Part shown: positions 1 to 6,316 of the stretch, one piece after another | How positions within the stretch are numbered: the stretch's first letter is position 1 | How the letters are laid out: every line of letters begins with the position of its first letter | NCBI GenBank assembly: GCA_021848555.1 | Contig: JAJZUN010000030.1 | Span: 1 to 12,846, forward strand | Source of the DNA: Pseudomonadota bacterium | GTDB lineage: Bacteria > Pseudomonadota > Gammaproteobacteria > Burkholderiales > SG8-39 | DNA length: 12,846 bases | Direction of reading: 5' to 3' | Program-made: the position numbers and the translations under genes | Notes under the pieces: generated by a model | What the model was told of the DNA's origin: nothing | Seen by the model: only the letters and a program-made list of their open reading frames with translations | Databases searched by the model: none

Positions 1-411
1 ACAGACGAAGCTTTCGCTGGCGGCTGGTTCCATTCCGGCGACCTCGCGGTGATGCAGCCCGACGGCTACGTCAAGATCAAGGACCGCTCGAAGGACATCA
101 TCATTTCCGGCGGCGAGAATATTTCCTCTCTGGAAATCGAGGAAGCGCTGTACCGGCATCCGGCGGTGCTTGCCGCGGCGGCGGTGGCGCGGCCCGATCC
201 GAAGTGGGGGGAGACGCCGTGCGTGTTCGTCGAACTGAAGCCGGGCGCGCAGGTGACGGCCGAGGAAATCGTCGAACATTGCCGCAGCCATCTGGCGCGC
301 TTCAAGGTGCCGCGCGCGGTCGTCTTCGGCGAACTGCCCAAAACCTCGACCGGCAAGATCCAGAAGTTCGTGCTGCGCCAGCAGGCGAAATCGGCAAAGG
401 CCATCGAATAG
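1..411 (+). CDS. Acyl-CoA synthetase (AMP-binding), C-terminal part only
   Basis: This is the 3' end of a gene that starts before the window; 136 codons are visible, open from base 1 to TAG at 409-411. The product would activate a carboxylic acid with ATP and CoA to an acyl-CoA in the cytoplasm. Visible motifs are the WFHSGDLAV segment followed by [12 protein letters not shown], the hinge motif between the large and small domains of class I adenylate-forming enzymes. GGEN follows, and near the end [10 protein letters not shown] carries the conserved A10 catalytic lysine. The C-terminal style ([13 protein letters not shown], then RFKVP) resembles short- and medium-chain or plant AAE-like acyl-activating enzymes more than long-chain FadD. 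The N-terminal substrate pocket is outside the window, so the substrate cannot be judged. The next gene starts 21 bases downstream and is probably co-transcribed. Confidence 0.95.
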   Translation, partial: TDEAFAGGWFHSGDLAVMQPDGYVKIKDRSKDIIISGGENISSLEIEEALYRHPAVLAAAAVARPDPKWGETPCVFVELKPGAQVTAEEIVEHCRSHLARFKVPRAVVFGELPKTSTGKIQKFVLRQQAKSAKAIE

Positions 412-432
412 CGCACCAGAGGAGACAGGAGC

Positions 433-1236
433 ATGAACGCCAATAGCCAGGCAGTAACTGCAGAACCCCTATTGCTGCGCCAGGACGAGGGCGGCGTGGT
501 GACGCTCACGCTCAACCGGCCGTCCCAGTTCAATTCGCTGTCGCAGGCGCTGATGGGGGCGCTGCAGGCCGAATTGGACCGCATCGCCGCCGATGCCGGC
601 GCGCGCGTGGTGATCCTGGCCGGGGCGGGCAAGGCGTTCTGCGCCGGGCACGACCTCAAGGAAATGCGCTCCGACGCGACGCAAAGCTTTCAACTGGCGC
701 TGTTTCGCCAGTGCAGCGAACTCATGCTCAAACTCGTGCGCCTGCCGCAGCCGGTGATCGCGCGCGTGCACGGCATTGCGACGGCGGCGGGCTGCCAGTT
801 GGTTTCCATGTGCGACCTGGCGGTGGCGTCCGACAATGCGCGCTTCGCGGTGTCGGGGGTAAACCTGGGATTGTTTTGCTCCACGCCCGCGGTCGGGCTC
901 GCGCGCAACCTAGGGCGCAAGCAGGCGATGGAAATGCTGCTGACCGGCGAGTTCATCGATGCACCGACGGCGCTCGCTCGCGGCCTGGTGAACCGGGTCG
1001 TGCCGGTGGAGCAGCTCGACGCCGAGATCAAGAAGCTCGCCGACTCGATCTTGGCGAAGACGCCGGTCGCGATCAAAGCGGGCAAGCAGGCGTTTTACCG
1101 GCAACTGGAACTGGGCCTCGCGGACGCCTACGCGCTCGCGAGCGAGACGATGGCCTGCAACATGATGGCCGAAGATGCGCAGGAAGGCATAGACGCCTTC
1201 GTCGCGAAGCGCAAACCGCAGTGGAAGGGACGTTAG
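433..1236 (+). CDS. Crotonase-fold protein, ECHDC3-like (enoyl-CoA hydratase/isomerase family)
   Basis: A 267-residue protein of usual crotonase length. The ATG at 433 is preceded by GAGGAG at 419-424, eight bases away. The oxyanion-hole segment GKAFCAGHDLKEM (66-78) and the second one around GIATAAGCQL (114-123) are present, so acyl-CoA binding is expected. The two catalytic glutamates of rat crotonase (E144, E164) align without gaps to Gln122 (GCQL) and Gly142 (SGVNLG). Standard hydration is therefore doubtful. From memory, the run GIATAAGCQLVSMCDLAVAS, the LFCSTP segment and a C-terminus with EGIDAFVAKRKPQW match the ECHDC3 family of mitochondria and bacteria, whose reaction is poorly defined. 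It sits just behind an acyl-CoA synthetase gene, suggesting a role in acyl-CoA handling. Family fold is sure; activity is uncertain, with isomerase, thioesterase or binding roles possible. Confidence 0.93.
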   Translation: MNANSQAVTAEPLLLRQDEGGVVTLTLNRPSQFNSLSQALMGALQAELDRIAADAGARVVILAGAGKAFCAGHDLKEMRSDATQSFQLALFRQCSELMLKLVRLPQPVIARVHGIATAAGCQLVSMCDLAVASDNARFAVSGVNLGLFCSTPAVGLARNLGRKQAMEMLLTGEFIDAPTALARGLVNRVVPVEQLDAEIKKLADSILAKTPVAIKAGKQAFYRQLELGLADAYALASETMACNMMAEDAQEGIDAFVAKRKPQWKGR

Positions 1237-1252
1237 TCCGGCGTAAGGGTGA

Positions 1253-1280
1253 TTGCTTCATTCAGAGGCAAGGCTATAAT
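1253..1280 (+). promoter_or_regulatory. Sigma70-type promoter for the ABC transporter operon
   Basis: TTGCTT at 1253-1258 (four of six matches to TTGACA) and a perfect TATAAT at 1275-1280 are separated by 16 bases. Transcription should start near 1287, about 90 bases before the first ATPase gene. It lies in the 140-base gap after the ECHDC3-like gene, so the transporter operon probably has its own promoter. Elements were read by eye; no operator was recognised next to it. Confidence 0.7.
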
Positions 1281-1285
1281 GCTTC

Positions 1286-1323
1286 GCCCAGCAACAGTTG
1301 GGCACCCGGTGGCTGGGCCGCCG
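1286..1323 (+). promoter_or_regulatory. Leader with two stem-loops and an alternative pairing
   Basis: At the expected 5' end of the transporter mRNA, GCCCAGC (1286-1292) can pair with GTTGGGC (1297-1303) around an AACA loop; this is 7 bp with one G-U. CGGTGGC (1307-1313) can pair with GCCGCCG (1317-1323) around a 3-base loop, also 7 bp with one G-U. The first arm GCCCAGC is also a perfect complement of GCTGGGC at 1312-1318, so a mutually exclusive fold exists. This may only stabilise the 5' end, or may be a simple switch; no known riboswitch class was recognised. Confidence 0.45.
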
Positions 1324-1338
1324 TTGGATAATAAGATT

Positions 1339-1379
1339 GGAGGAGGGCAGGCGGTCGCCGTACCGCACTGCTGGGAATG
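1339..1379 (+). promoter_or_regulatory. Distant Shine-Dalgarno with bridging hairpin before the first ATPase gene
   Basis: The strong GGAGGAGG at 1339-1346 lies 30 bases before the ATG at 1377, too far for normal use, and no ATG, GTG or TTG in this frame occurs between them. The intervening RNA folds: 1347-1350 GCAG and 1351-1355 GCGGT pair with 1362-1366 ACCGC and 1368-1371 CTGC, giving 9 bp with a single bulged A (1367) and a 6-base loop. Folding that hairpin leaves only TGGGA (1372-1376) between the SD and the ATG, which is near-optimal spacing. Hairpin-bridged SD sites are known, for example phage T4 gene 38. The function here is inferred. Confidence 0.55.
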
Positions 1380-2147
1380 GACGACTACATACTCGAAACC
1401 AAGGGGCTGACCAAGGAATTCAGGGGGTTCGTCGCGGTCAGCGACGTCAACCTGAAGGTGAAGCGGGGCGAGATCCACGCCCTGATCGGCCCCAATGGCG
1501 CGGGCAAGACCACGTTTTTCAACCTGCTGACCAAGTTCCTCAGACCCAGCGCCGGCCATATTTTTTTCAATGGCCAGGACATCACCCATGCCAGGCCGGC
1601 CGAGATTGCGCGCCGCGGCATCATCCGCTCGTTCCAGATATCCGCCGTGTTTCCGCACCTGACGGTGCTGGAAAACGTGCGCATCGGCCTGCAACGCAAG
1701 CTTGGCACCTCTTTCCATTTCTGGAAGTCAGAAAAGACACTGAGGCAGCTCGATGCCAAGGTGATGGAACTGCTCGATTCCGTGGACCTGGCGGCGTATG
1801 CCTCCGCAGTGACGGTCGAACTGCCGTACGGCCGCAAGCGCGCGCTGGAAATCGCCACTACGCTCGCGATGGAGCCGGAGCTGATGCTGCTCGACGAGCC
1901 GACCCAGGGCATGGGGCACGAGGACGTGGATCGCGTCACCAGCTTGATCAAGAAAGTGTCGGCCAATCGCACCATTCTGATGGTGGAGCACAACATGAAC
2001 GTGGTCGCGGGCATCTCCGATACCATCACCGTGCTCGCACGCGGTGGTGTCATCGCCGGCGGACCTTATGCGCAGGTGTCGAAAGACCCGCAGGTGATGG
2101 AAGCCTACATGGGCACTTCCGAGGGTGAACTGGAAGGGGCGCACTGA
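1377..2147 (+). CDS. LivG-type ABC transporter ATP-binding protein
   Basis: A 256-residue cytoplasmic ATPase that would power a branched-chain-amino-acid-type (HAAT) importer together with the next four genes. Walker A is GPNGAGKT (38-45), the Q-loop glutamine is in RSFQIS (Q87), the signature is LPYGRKRALEIA (149-160), Walker B is LMLLDEP (169-175, catalytic E174), and the switch histidine is H205 in VEHNM. The signature reads LPYG where LSGG is canonical; LivG proteins often vary here (LAYG, LSYG), so this need not harm function. The length is normal for LivG. ATG 1377 is the first start codon after the in-frame TAA at 1332; its SD is 30 bases away, with a hairpin between. The stop is 5 bases before the second ATPase gene. 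The transported ligand is unknown, so no symbol is given. Confidence 0.94.
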   Translation: MDDYILETKGLTKEFRGFVAVSDVNLKVKRGEIHALIGPNGAGKTTFFNLLTKFLRPSAGHIFFNGQDITHARPAEIARRGIIRSFQISAVFPHLTVLENVRIGLQRKLGTSFHFWKSEKTLRQLDAKVMELLDSVDLAAYASAVTVELPYGRKRALEIATTLAMEPELMLLDEPTQGMGHEDVDRVTSLIKKVSANRTILMVEHNMNVVAGISDTITVLARGGVIAGGPYAQVSKDPQVMEAYMGTSEGELEGAH

Positions 2148-2152
2148 GGCTT

Positions 2153-2863
2153 ATGGATAAAGGCATCGAATTCCTGCGCATTACCGATCTGCATGCCTTC
2201 TATGGCGAGTCGCATATCCTGCACGGTGTCGATTTCAGCGTGAATCGCGGCGAAGTGGTGACGCTGCTCGGCCGCAACGGCGCGGGCCGCACCACCACGC
2301 TCAAGTCCATTCTGGGACTGGTCGGCCACCGCAGCGGTTCCATCATGATCAACGGGCGCGAGGCCATCGCCATGCCGCCGCACCGGATCGCCCACCTGGG
2401 CATAGGCTACTGCCCGGAGGAGCGCGGCATATTTTCCAGTCTTTCCTGCGAGGAAAACCTGCTGCTGCCGCCGGCGGTGGCGAGCACCGGCATGTCGCTG
2501 GACGAGATCTACGACATGTTTCCCAACCTCAAGGAGCGCAGGGCCAGCCAGGGATCGCGCCTCTCCGGCGGCGAACAGCAGATGCTGGCGGTGGCGCGCA
2601 TCCTGCGCACCGGGGCGCAACTTCTGCTGCTGGACGAAATATCCGAAGGTCTGGCGCCGGTGATCGTGCAGGCGCTGGGGCGGACGATCCGGACGCTGCG
2701 CGAGAGGGGTTACACTATCGTCATGGTGGAGCAGAACTTCCGCTTCGCCGCGCCGCTCGCCGACCGCTTTTACGTGATGGAACACGGCCGTATCGTCGAA
2801 GGTTTTTCTGCGGGGGAAATGCAGTCAAAAATGGGAATGCTGCACGAATTCCTGGGTGTCTGA
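2153..2863 (+). CDS. LivF-type ABC transporter ATP-binding protein with Arg in Walker A
   Basis: A 236-residue ATPase, the usual LivF length, expected to pair with the preceding ATPase on the cytoplasmic face of the importer. The signature LSGGEQQ (137-143) and Walker B LLLLDE (157-162, E162) are intact. VEQN (192-195) has Gln at the switch-histidine place, as is common in LivF. Walker A reads GRNGAGRT (40-47): the lysine that contacts the phosphates is Arg46, coded CGC, which differs from both lysine codons (AAA, AAG) by at least two bases and so is unlikely to be a read error. This subunit may bind or hydrolyse ATP poorly, leaving asymmetric ATP sites; I recall similar GAGRT motifs in related LivF-like proteins, so it may be a subfamily trait. 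The SD is weak (GAGG just before the ATG); with a 5-base gap, translational coupling to the upstream gene is likely. Confidence 0.93.
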   Translation: MDKGIEFLRITDLHAFYGESHILHGVDFSVNRGEVVTLLGRNGAGRTTTLKSILGLVGHRSGSIMINGREAIAMPPHRIAHLGIGYCPEERGIFSSLSCEENLLLPPAVASTGMSLDEIYDMFPNLKERRASQGSRLSGGEQQMLAVARILRTGAQLLLLDEISEGLAPVIVQALGRTIRTLRERGYTIVMVEQNFRFAAPLADRFYVMEHGRIVEGFSAGEMQSKMGMLHEFLGV

Positions 2864-2892
2864 TTTTCGATTTTCTAAAGGAGGAAGTGAAC

Positions 2893-4122
2893 ATGAAACG
2901 CAAACTGCTGGCGACATTGGTGGGTACGGTGCTGCTCGGCCTGGGGTCAAACCTTGCGCTGGCCCAGACGGCCAAATCCGGCGCGGTCTCGGGCGACAAA
3001 GTGAAAATCGGCGTCATGAACGACATGGCAGGCCTGTATTCCGACATCACCGGACCGGGCTCGGTCGAGGCGGCGCGCATGGCGGTCGCGGATTTCGGCG
3101 GCAAGGTGCTGGGCAAGCCGATCGAAGTCGTGTTCGCCGACCACCAGAACAAACCCGACGTGGGCGCCAACAAGGCGCGCGAGTGGTACGACACCGAAGG
3201 CGTCGACATGATTATCGACCTGCCGACTTCCAGCGTCGCCATTGCCGTGGGCAAGGTCGCCGGCGAGAAGAAACGCGTCGTCATCGTCTCCGGCGGCGCC
3301 ACCAGCCGTCTCACCAACGAAGACTGCAACGCCTACACCGTGCACTACTCGTACGATACCTATGCGCTGGCGAACGGCACCGGCAAGGCGATCGTGCAGA
3401 CGGGCGGCAAGACCTGGTTCTTTCTGACCGCCGACTACGCCTTCGGCAAATCGCTCGAGGACGACACCACGGCAGTGGTCAAGGCCAACGGCGGCACGGT
3501 GCTGGGTCACGTGTTCCACCCGCTGAACGCTTCGGATTTTTCTTCCTACATGCTCCAGGCGCAGGCGTCGAAAGCGCAGATCATCGGCCTCGCCAACGCC
3601 GGCGGCGATACCATCAATTCGGTCAAGGCGGCGAACGAGTTCGGCCTGACCAAGAATCAGAGCCTGGCGGGCCTGCTGCTGTTCATCACCGACATCCACA
3701 GCCTCGGACTGAAGACCGCGCAGGGCATGATGCTTACCGCCGGCTGGTACTGGGATCTGAACGACGAGACGCGCAAATTCGGCAAGCGCTTCTTCGAGAA
3801 GATGAAACGCATGCCCACGTTCGTCCAGGCCGGCGTGTATTCGGGGGTGATGACCTATCTCAAGGCGGTCAAGGCGGTGGGCACCGACGACGCCGACAAG
3901 GTCATGGCCGAGCTCAAGAAGACCAAGATCAACGACATGTTTGCCAAGAACGGCTATATCCGCCAGGACGGACGCATGCTTCATGACATGTACCTGATGC
4001 AGGTGAAGAAACCCGCGGAGTCCAAGAGCCCTTGGGACTATTACAACGTGAAAGCGGTGATTCCGGCGGAGCAGGCCTACCAGCCTTTGTCGAAATCGAC
4101 CTGCCCGATGATCAAGAAGTGA
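2893..4122 (+). CDS. Periplasmic substrate-binding protein of the Liv/HAAT type
   Basis: A 409-residue exported protein of the Peripla_BP_6 (type 1 periplasmic binding, LivJ/LivK-like) family. It would capture the ligand in the periplasm and deliver it to the two permeases encoded next. ATG 2893 is chosen over GTG 2887 because AGGAGG at 2879-2884 lies 8 bases before the ATG but only 2 before the GTG. The signal peptide has a basic start (MKRK), a hydrophobic core and an ALA-Q cleavage site near residue 24/25. The mature part opens with KVKIGVMNDMAGLYSD, the usual first strand of this fold. There are exactly two cysteines in the mature protein, Cys145 (NEDCNAY) and Cys404 (STCPMIKK), possibly a disulfide. 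Ligands in this family range from amino acids to aromatic and other carboxylic acids; the neighbouring acyl-CoA genes favour an organic acid, by inference. Confidence 0.94.
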   Translation: MKRKLLATLVGTVLLGLGSNLALAQTAKSGAVSGDKVKIGVMNDMAGLYSDITGPGSVEAARMAVADFGGKVLGKPIEVVFADHQNKPDVGANKAREWYDTEGVDMIIDLPTSSVAIAVGKVAGEKKRVVIVSGGATSRLTNEDCNAYTVHYSYDTYALANGTGKAIVQTGGKTWFFLTADYAFGKSLEDDTTAVVKANGGTVLGHVFHPLNASDFSSYMLQAQASKAQIIGLANAGGDTINSVKAANEFGLTKNQSLAGLLLFITDIHSLGLKTAQGMMLTAGWYWDLNDETRKFGKRFFEKMKRMPTFVQAGVYSGVMTYLKAVKAVGTDDADKVMAELKKTKINDMFAKNGYIRQDGRMLHDMYLMQVKKPAESKSPWDYYNVKAVIPAEQAYQPLSKSTCPMIKK

Positions 4123-4146
4123 CATTCGAGCGCCAGCGCGAATGTC
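4121..4146 (+). terminator. Stem-loop overlapping the stop codon of the binding-protein gene
   Basis: GACATTCG (4121-4128) and CGAATGTC (4139-4146) form an 8-bp perfect stem around a 10-base loop. It begins inside the TGA stop of the binding-protein gene. No T-run follows, so it is not a classical intrinsic terminator. It is better read as an mRNA 3'-end stabiliser or partial attenuator between the binding protein and the permeases. Confidence 0.5.
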
Positions 4147-4207
4147 ATCCCGAGCCCAGCGAGGGATCTGCTTTGATGCAACTGAAGAAGATCCCTCGGG
4201 CTTCGGC
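4141..4207. repeat. Palindromic repeat-like element between binding-protein and permease genes
   Basis: CGAGGGATCT (4160-4169) and AGATCCCTCG (4189-4198) form a 10-bp perfect stem with a 19-base loop. The flanks ATGTCATCCCGAGCCCAGC (from 4142) and GGGCTTCGGCC (from 4198) look like imperfect outer arms. From memory it resembles a widespread class of dispersed palindromes of the form TCATTCCGAGCGCAGCGAGGAATCT found between genes in many bacteria. Only one copy is in the window, so its repeat nature is inferred. By analogy with REP elements between malE and malF, it could protect the upstream mRNA so that the binding protein is made in excess of the permeases. Confidence 0.5.
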
Positions 4208-4245
4208 CTTGGAACGATATTGACAGCCGCCATTTCGAATCAATA

Positions 4246-5130
4246 ATGGAAATTTTCGGCGTCCCGATGCAGGCGTTTCTGGGTCAGTTGCTGCTTGGCC
4301 TGGTGAACGGTTCGTTCTACGCCCTGCTGTCGCTGGGCCTGGCGGTGATTTTCGGGCTGCTCAACATTATCAATTTCAGCCACGGGGCGCTGTACATGAT
4401 GGGCGCCTACATCGCCTACCTGGCGCTCGACCTGCTTGGCCTCGGGTTCTGGTGGTCGCTCGCGCTGTCGCCGCTGCTGGTGGGCGGCTTCGGCATCGTC
4501 ATCGAGCGCCTGCTGATGCGCTGGATCTACAAGCTCGATCACTTGTACGGCTTGCTGCTCACTTTCGGACTGGCCCTGATCATCGAGGGCGTGTACCGCT
4601 ATTTCTTCGGCGTTTCCGGCCAGCCCTATCCGGTGCCCGACGCGCTGCGCGGGGCAACCGACCTTGGCTTCATGGTCCTGCCCAACTACCGTGCCTTCGT
4701 GGTACTGGCTTCGCTCGTCGTCTGCTTCGGCACCTGGTACGTGATCGAGCGCACCCGTCTCGGTGCCTACCTGCGTGCCGGGACCGAGAACCCGCTGCTG
4801 GTGCAGGCCTTCGGCGTCAACGTCCCGCTGATGGTCACGCTGACTTACGGTTTCGGTGTCGCTCTGGCGGCGATCGCCGGCGTGCTGGCCGCGCCAGTGA
4901 TCCAGATCAATCCTTTGATGGGCTCCAACGTCATCATCGTGGTGTTCGCCGTGGTGGTGATCGGCGGCATGGGCTCGATACTCGGTTCCATCGTCACCGG
5001 CCTGGGCTTGGGCTTGATCGAAGGGCTGACAAAAGTGTATTACCCCGAGGCCTCCTCGACCGTGGTGTTCGTGATCATGGCGATCGTGCTGATGGTGCGG
5101 CCGGCCGGCTTGTTCGGTAAAGAGAAATGA
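4246..5130 (+). CDS. LivH-type ABC transporter permease
   Basis: A 294-residue inner-membrane permease with about eight hydrophobic segments; it forms half of the translocation channel. The N-terminal GSFYALLSLGLAVIFGLLN, then INFSHG (where other LivH have INFAHG), is the typical LivH first-helix region. The C-terminal GGMGSILGSIVTGLGLGLIE segment and the ending VRPAGLFGKE are also characteristic. The length matches the family. ATG 4246 is used because no earlier in-frame start gives a better protein; ATG 4267 (MQAF) is a possible alternative. Neither has a clear SD sequence, and the gene follows a 123-base gap holding two hairpins, so its expression is probably lower than that of the binding protein. 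It ends in an ATGA overlap with the next permease gene. Confidence 0.94.
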   Translation: MEIFGVPMQAFLGQLLLGLVNGSFYALLSLGLAVIFGLLNIINFSHGALYMMGAYIAYLALDLLGLGFWWSLALSPLLVGGFGIVIERLLMRWIYKLDHLYGLLLTFGLALIIEGVYRYFFGVSGQPYPVPDALRGATDLGFMVLPNYRAFVVLASLVVCFGTWYVIERTRLGAYLRAGTENPLLVQAFGVNVPLMVTLTYGFGVALAAIAGVLAAPVIQINPLMGSNVIIVVFAVVVIGGMGSILGSIVTGLGLGLIEGLTKVYYPEASSTVVFVIMAIVLMVRPAGLFGKEK

Positions 5131-6068
5131 ACAAGACCTACGCCGGATTCGCCATCCTGGTCCTGCTCGGCCTGGTCGCCCCCTATACCGGCGCCTACCC
5201 GATATTCCTGATGAAGGCGCTGTGCTTCGCCCTGTTCGCCTGCGCCTTCAACCTGCTGCTGGGTTTCACCGGGCTGTTGTCTTTCGGCCACGCGGCCTTC
5301 TTCGGCAGCGCGGGTTATGCCGCCGCCTACAGCATCAAGGCCTGGGGTTTCAACCCGGAATTCGGCATCCTGTTCGCGGTTGCCGTTGCCACGCTCCTGG
5401 GCTGGCTGGTGGGCAGCCTGGCGATACGCCGTCAGGGCATTTATTTCGCCATGATCACGCTGGCGCTGGCGCAGATGGTCTATTTCATTTGCCTGCAGGC
5501 GAAATTCACCGGCGCCGAGGACGGGCTGCAGGGGGTGCCGCGCGGAAAACTGTTCGGCTACATCAACCTCGAAAGCGACATCGCCATGTATTACCTGGTG
5601 TTTGCCGTTTTCATGATCGGATTTCTGCTCATCTACCGCACCGTGCATTCGCCTTTCGGTCAGGTGCTCAAGGCGATCCGCGAGAACGAAGCGCGTGCGC
5701 TGTCGCTGGGCTACGACGTGGACAAGCACAAGCTGCTGGCGTTCGTGATTTCCTCCGGGCTGGCCGGATTGGCGGGCGCAACCAAGACCATAGTGCTCGG
5801 TTTCGAGACCCTGACCGACGTCAACTGGCCGCAGTCGGGCGAGGTCGTTCTGATGACGCTGATCGGAGGCATAGGTACGATTTTCGGTCCCGTAGTGGGC
5901 GGTTTTTTCGTCGTCACCCTGGAAAACGAGCTGGCCGACAAAGTGGGTTCCTGGGTGCAGGTGATCATGGGCGCGATTTTCGTGGTCTGCGTGCTGGCCT
6001 TCCGCCGCGGCATCGTCGGCGAACTGACGGCGTTGTTCAGCCGCAAGAAGGACGCGGTTACCGACTGA
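5127..6068 (+). CDS. LivM-type ABC transporter permease
   Basis: A 313-residue inner-membrane permease, partner of the preceding LivH-like protein. It has about nine or ten hydrophobic segments. GFTGLLSFGHAAFFGSAGYA matches the LivM signature near the second or third helix. The cytoplasmic loop IRENEARALSLGYDV, followed by KHKLLAFVISSGLAGLAGA, is the conserved segment that contacts the ATPases. GEVVLMTLIGGIGTIFGPVV is the typical C-terminal part. The start overlaps the upstream stop (ATGA, 5127-5130), so translation is coupled. This is the last gene of the importer operon and faces a convergent operon; no T-rich intrinsic terminator directly follows. Confidence 0.94.
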   Translation: MNKTYAGFAILVLLGLVAPYTGAYPIFLMKALCFALFACAFNLLLGFTGLLSFGHAAFFGSAGYAAAYSIKAWGFNPEFGILFAVAVATLLGWLVGSLAIRRQGIYFAMITLALAQMVYFICLQAKFTGAEDGLQGVPRGKLFGYINLESDIAMYYLVFAVFMIGFLLIYRTVHSPFGQVLKAIRENEARALSLGYDVDKHKLLAFVISSGLAGLAGATKTIVLGFETLTDVNWPQSGEVVLMTLIGGIGTIFGPVVGGFFVVTLENELADKVGSWVQVIMGAIFVVCVLAFRRGIVGELTALFSRKKDAVTD

Positions 6069-6125
6069 GCCGTATCTATACGCGGCGACTGGATTCGCGC
6101 CCGCCGTTGTTGCAGAGCTGTGAAT

Positions 6126-6155
6126 TTGCGCGGACGAAACGCCGTCCGTACGCAA
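6126..6155. terminator. Bulged hairpin after the permease operon
   Basis: TTGCGCGGACG (6126-6136) pairs with CGTCCG (6143-6148) and, after a 2-base TA bulge, CGCAA (6151-6155), around a 6-base loop. It lies about 60 bases after the last permease stop. No T-run follows directly, so Rho-independent termination is not assured; an mRNA 3'-end role is possible. Confidence 0.4.
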
Positions 6156-6205
6156 TCGGCGATCTTGTATAAAAGCCATTCAAAACCACTTTTGTTCTTA
6201 TCCAG

Positions 6206-6256
6206 AACCGTGTTTTCTGTGCGGATGCGCTATTCATCCGCGCAGAAAACACGGTT
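6206..6256. terminator. Large near-perfect hairpin between convergent operons
   Basis: The arms 6206-6227 and 6235-6256 are 22 bases each and complementary at every position except one G-T pair (T6220 opposite G6242), around a 7-base loop. It is centred in the 248-base gap between the end of the permease gene and the end of the convergent CoA-transferase gene. This placement fits a shared bidirectional terminator or transcription barrier, but there is no T-tract on either side. It could also be a solitary palindromic mobile or repeat unit. Confidence 0.5.
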
Positions 6257-6316
6257 GGCGCGCGCAGCGCGCAAGGGCCACAGCGGACACGCGACGCTAC
6301 CGGACCGCTCAACGAC

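Noticed and set aside
2887..2892. GTG 2887 as start of the binding-protein gene
   Set aside because: Only 2 bases separate it from the AGGAGG, whereas ATG 2893 is spaced 8 bases and gives a standard signal peptide start.
2947..4233. 428-codon open frame antisense to the binding-protein gene
   Set aside because: Composition is His/Arg/Asp-rich as expected from the complement of a GC-rich coding frame, with no known motifs. The sense frame is a clear family member.
6161..6175. Plus-strand promoter from TATAAA in the convergent gap
   Set aside because: No -35 hexamer at 16-18 bases upstream and no gene in that direction; the bases fall in an AT-rich spacer between hairpins.
5040..6179. 379-codon open frame antisense to the permease genes
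   Set aside because: Gln/Glu/His-rich translation with no fold signature; it mirrors the codon pattern of the real membrane protein gene.
6206..6256. Integron attC-like site
   Set aside because: The ends AAC and GTT are suggestive, but the flanking bases do not fit RYYYAAC/GTTRRRY, there is only one copy, and no integrase or cassette array is near.
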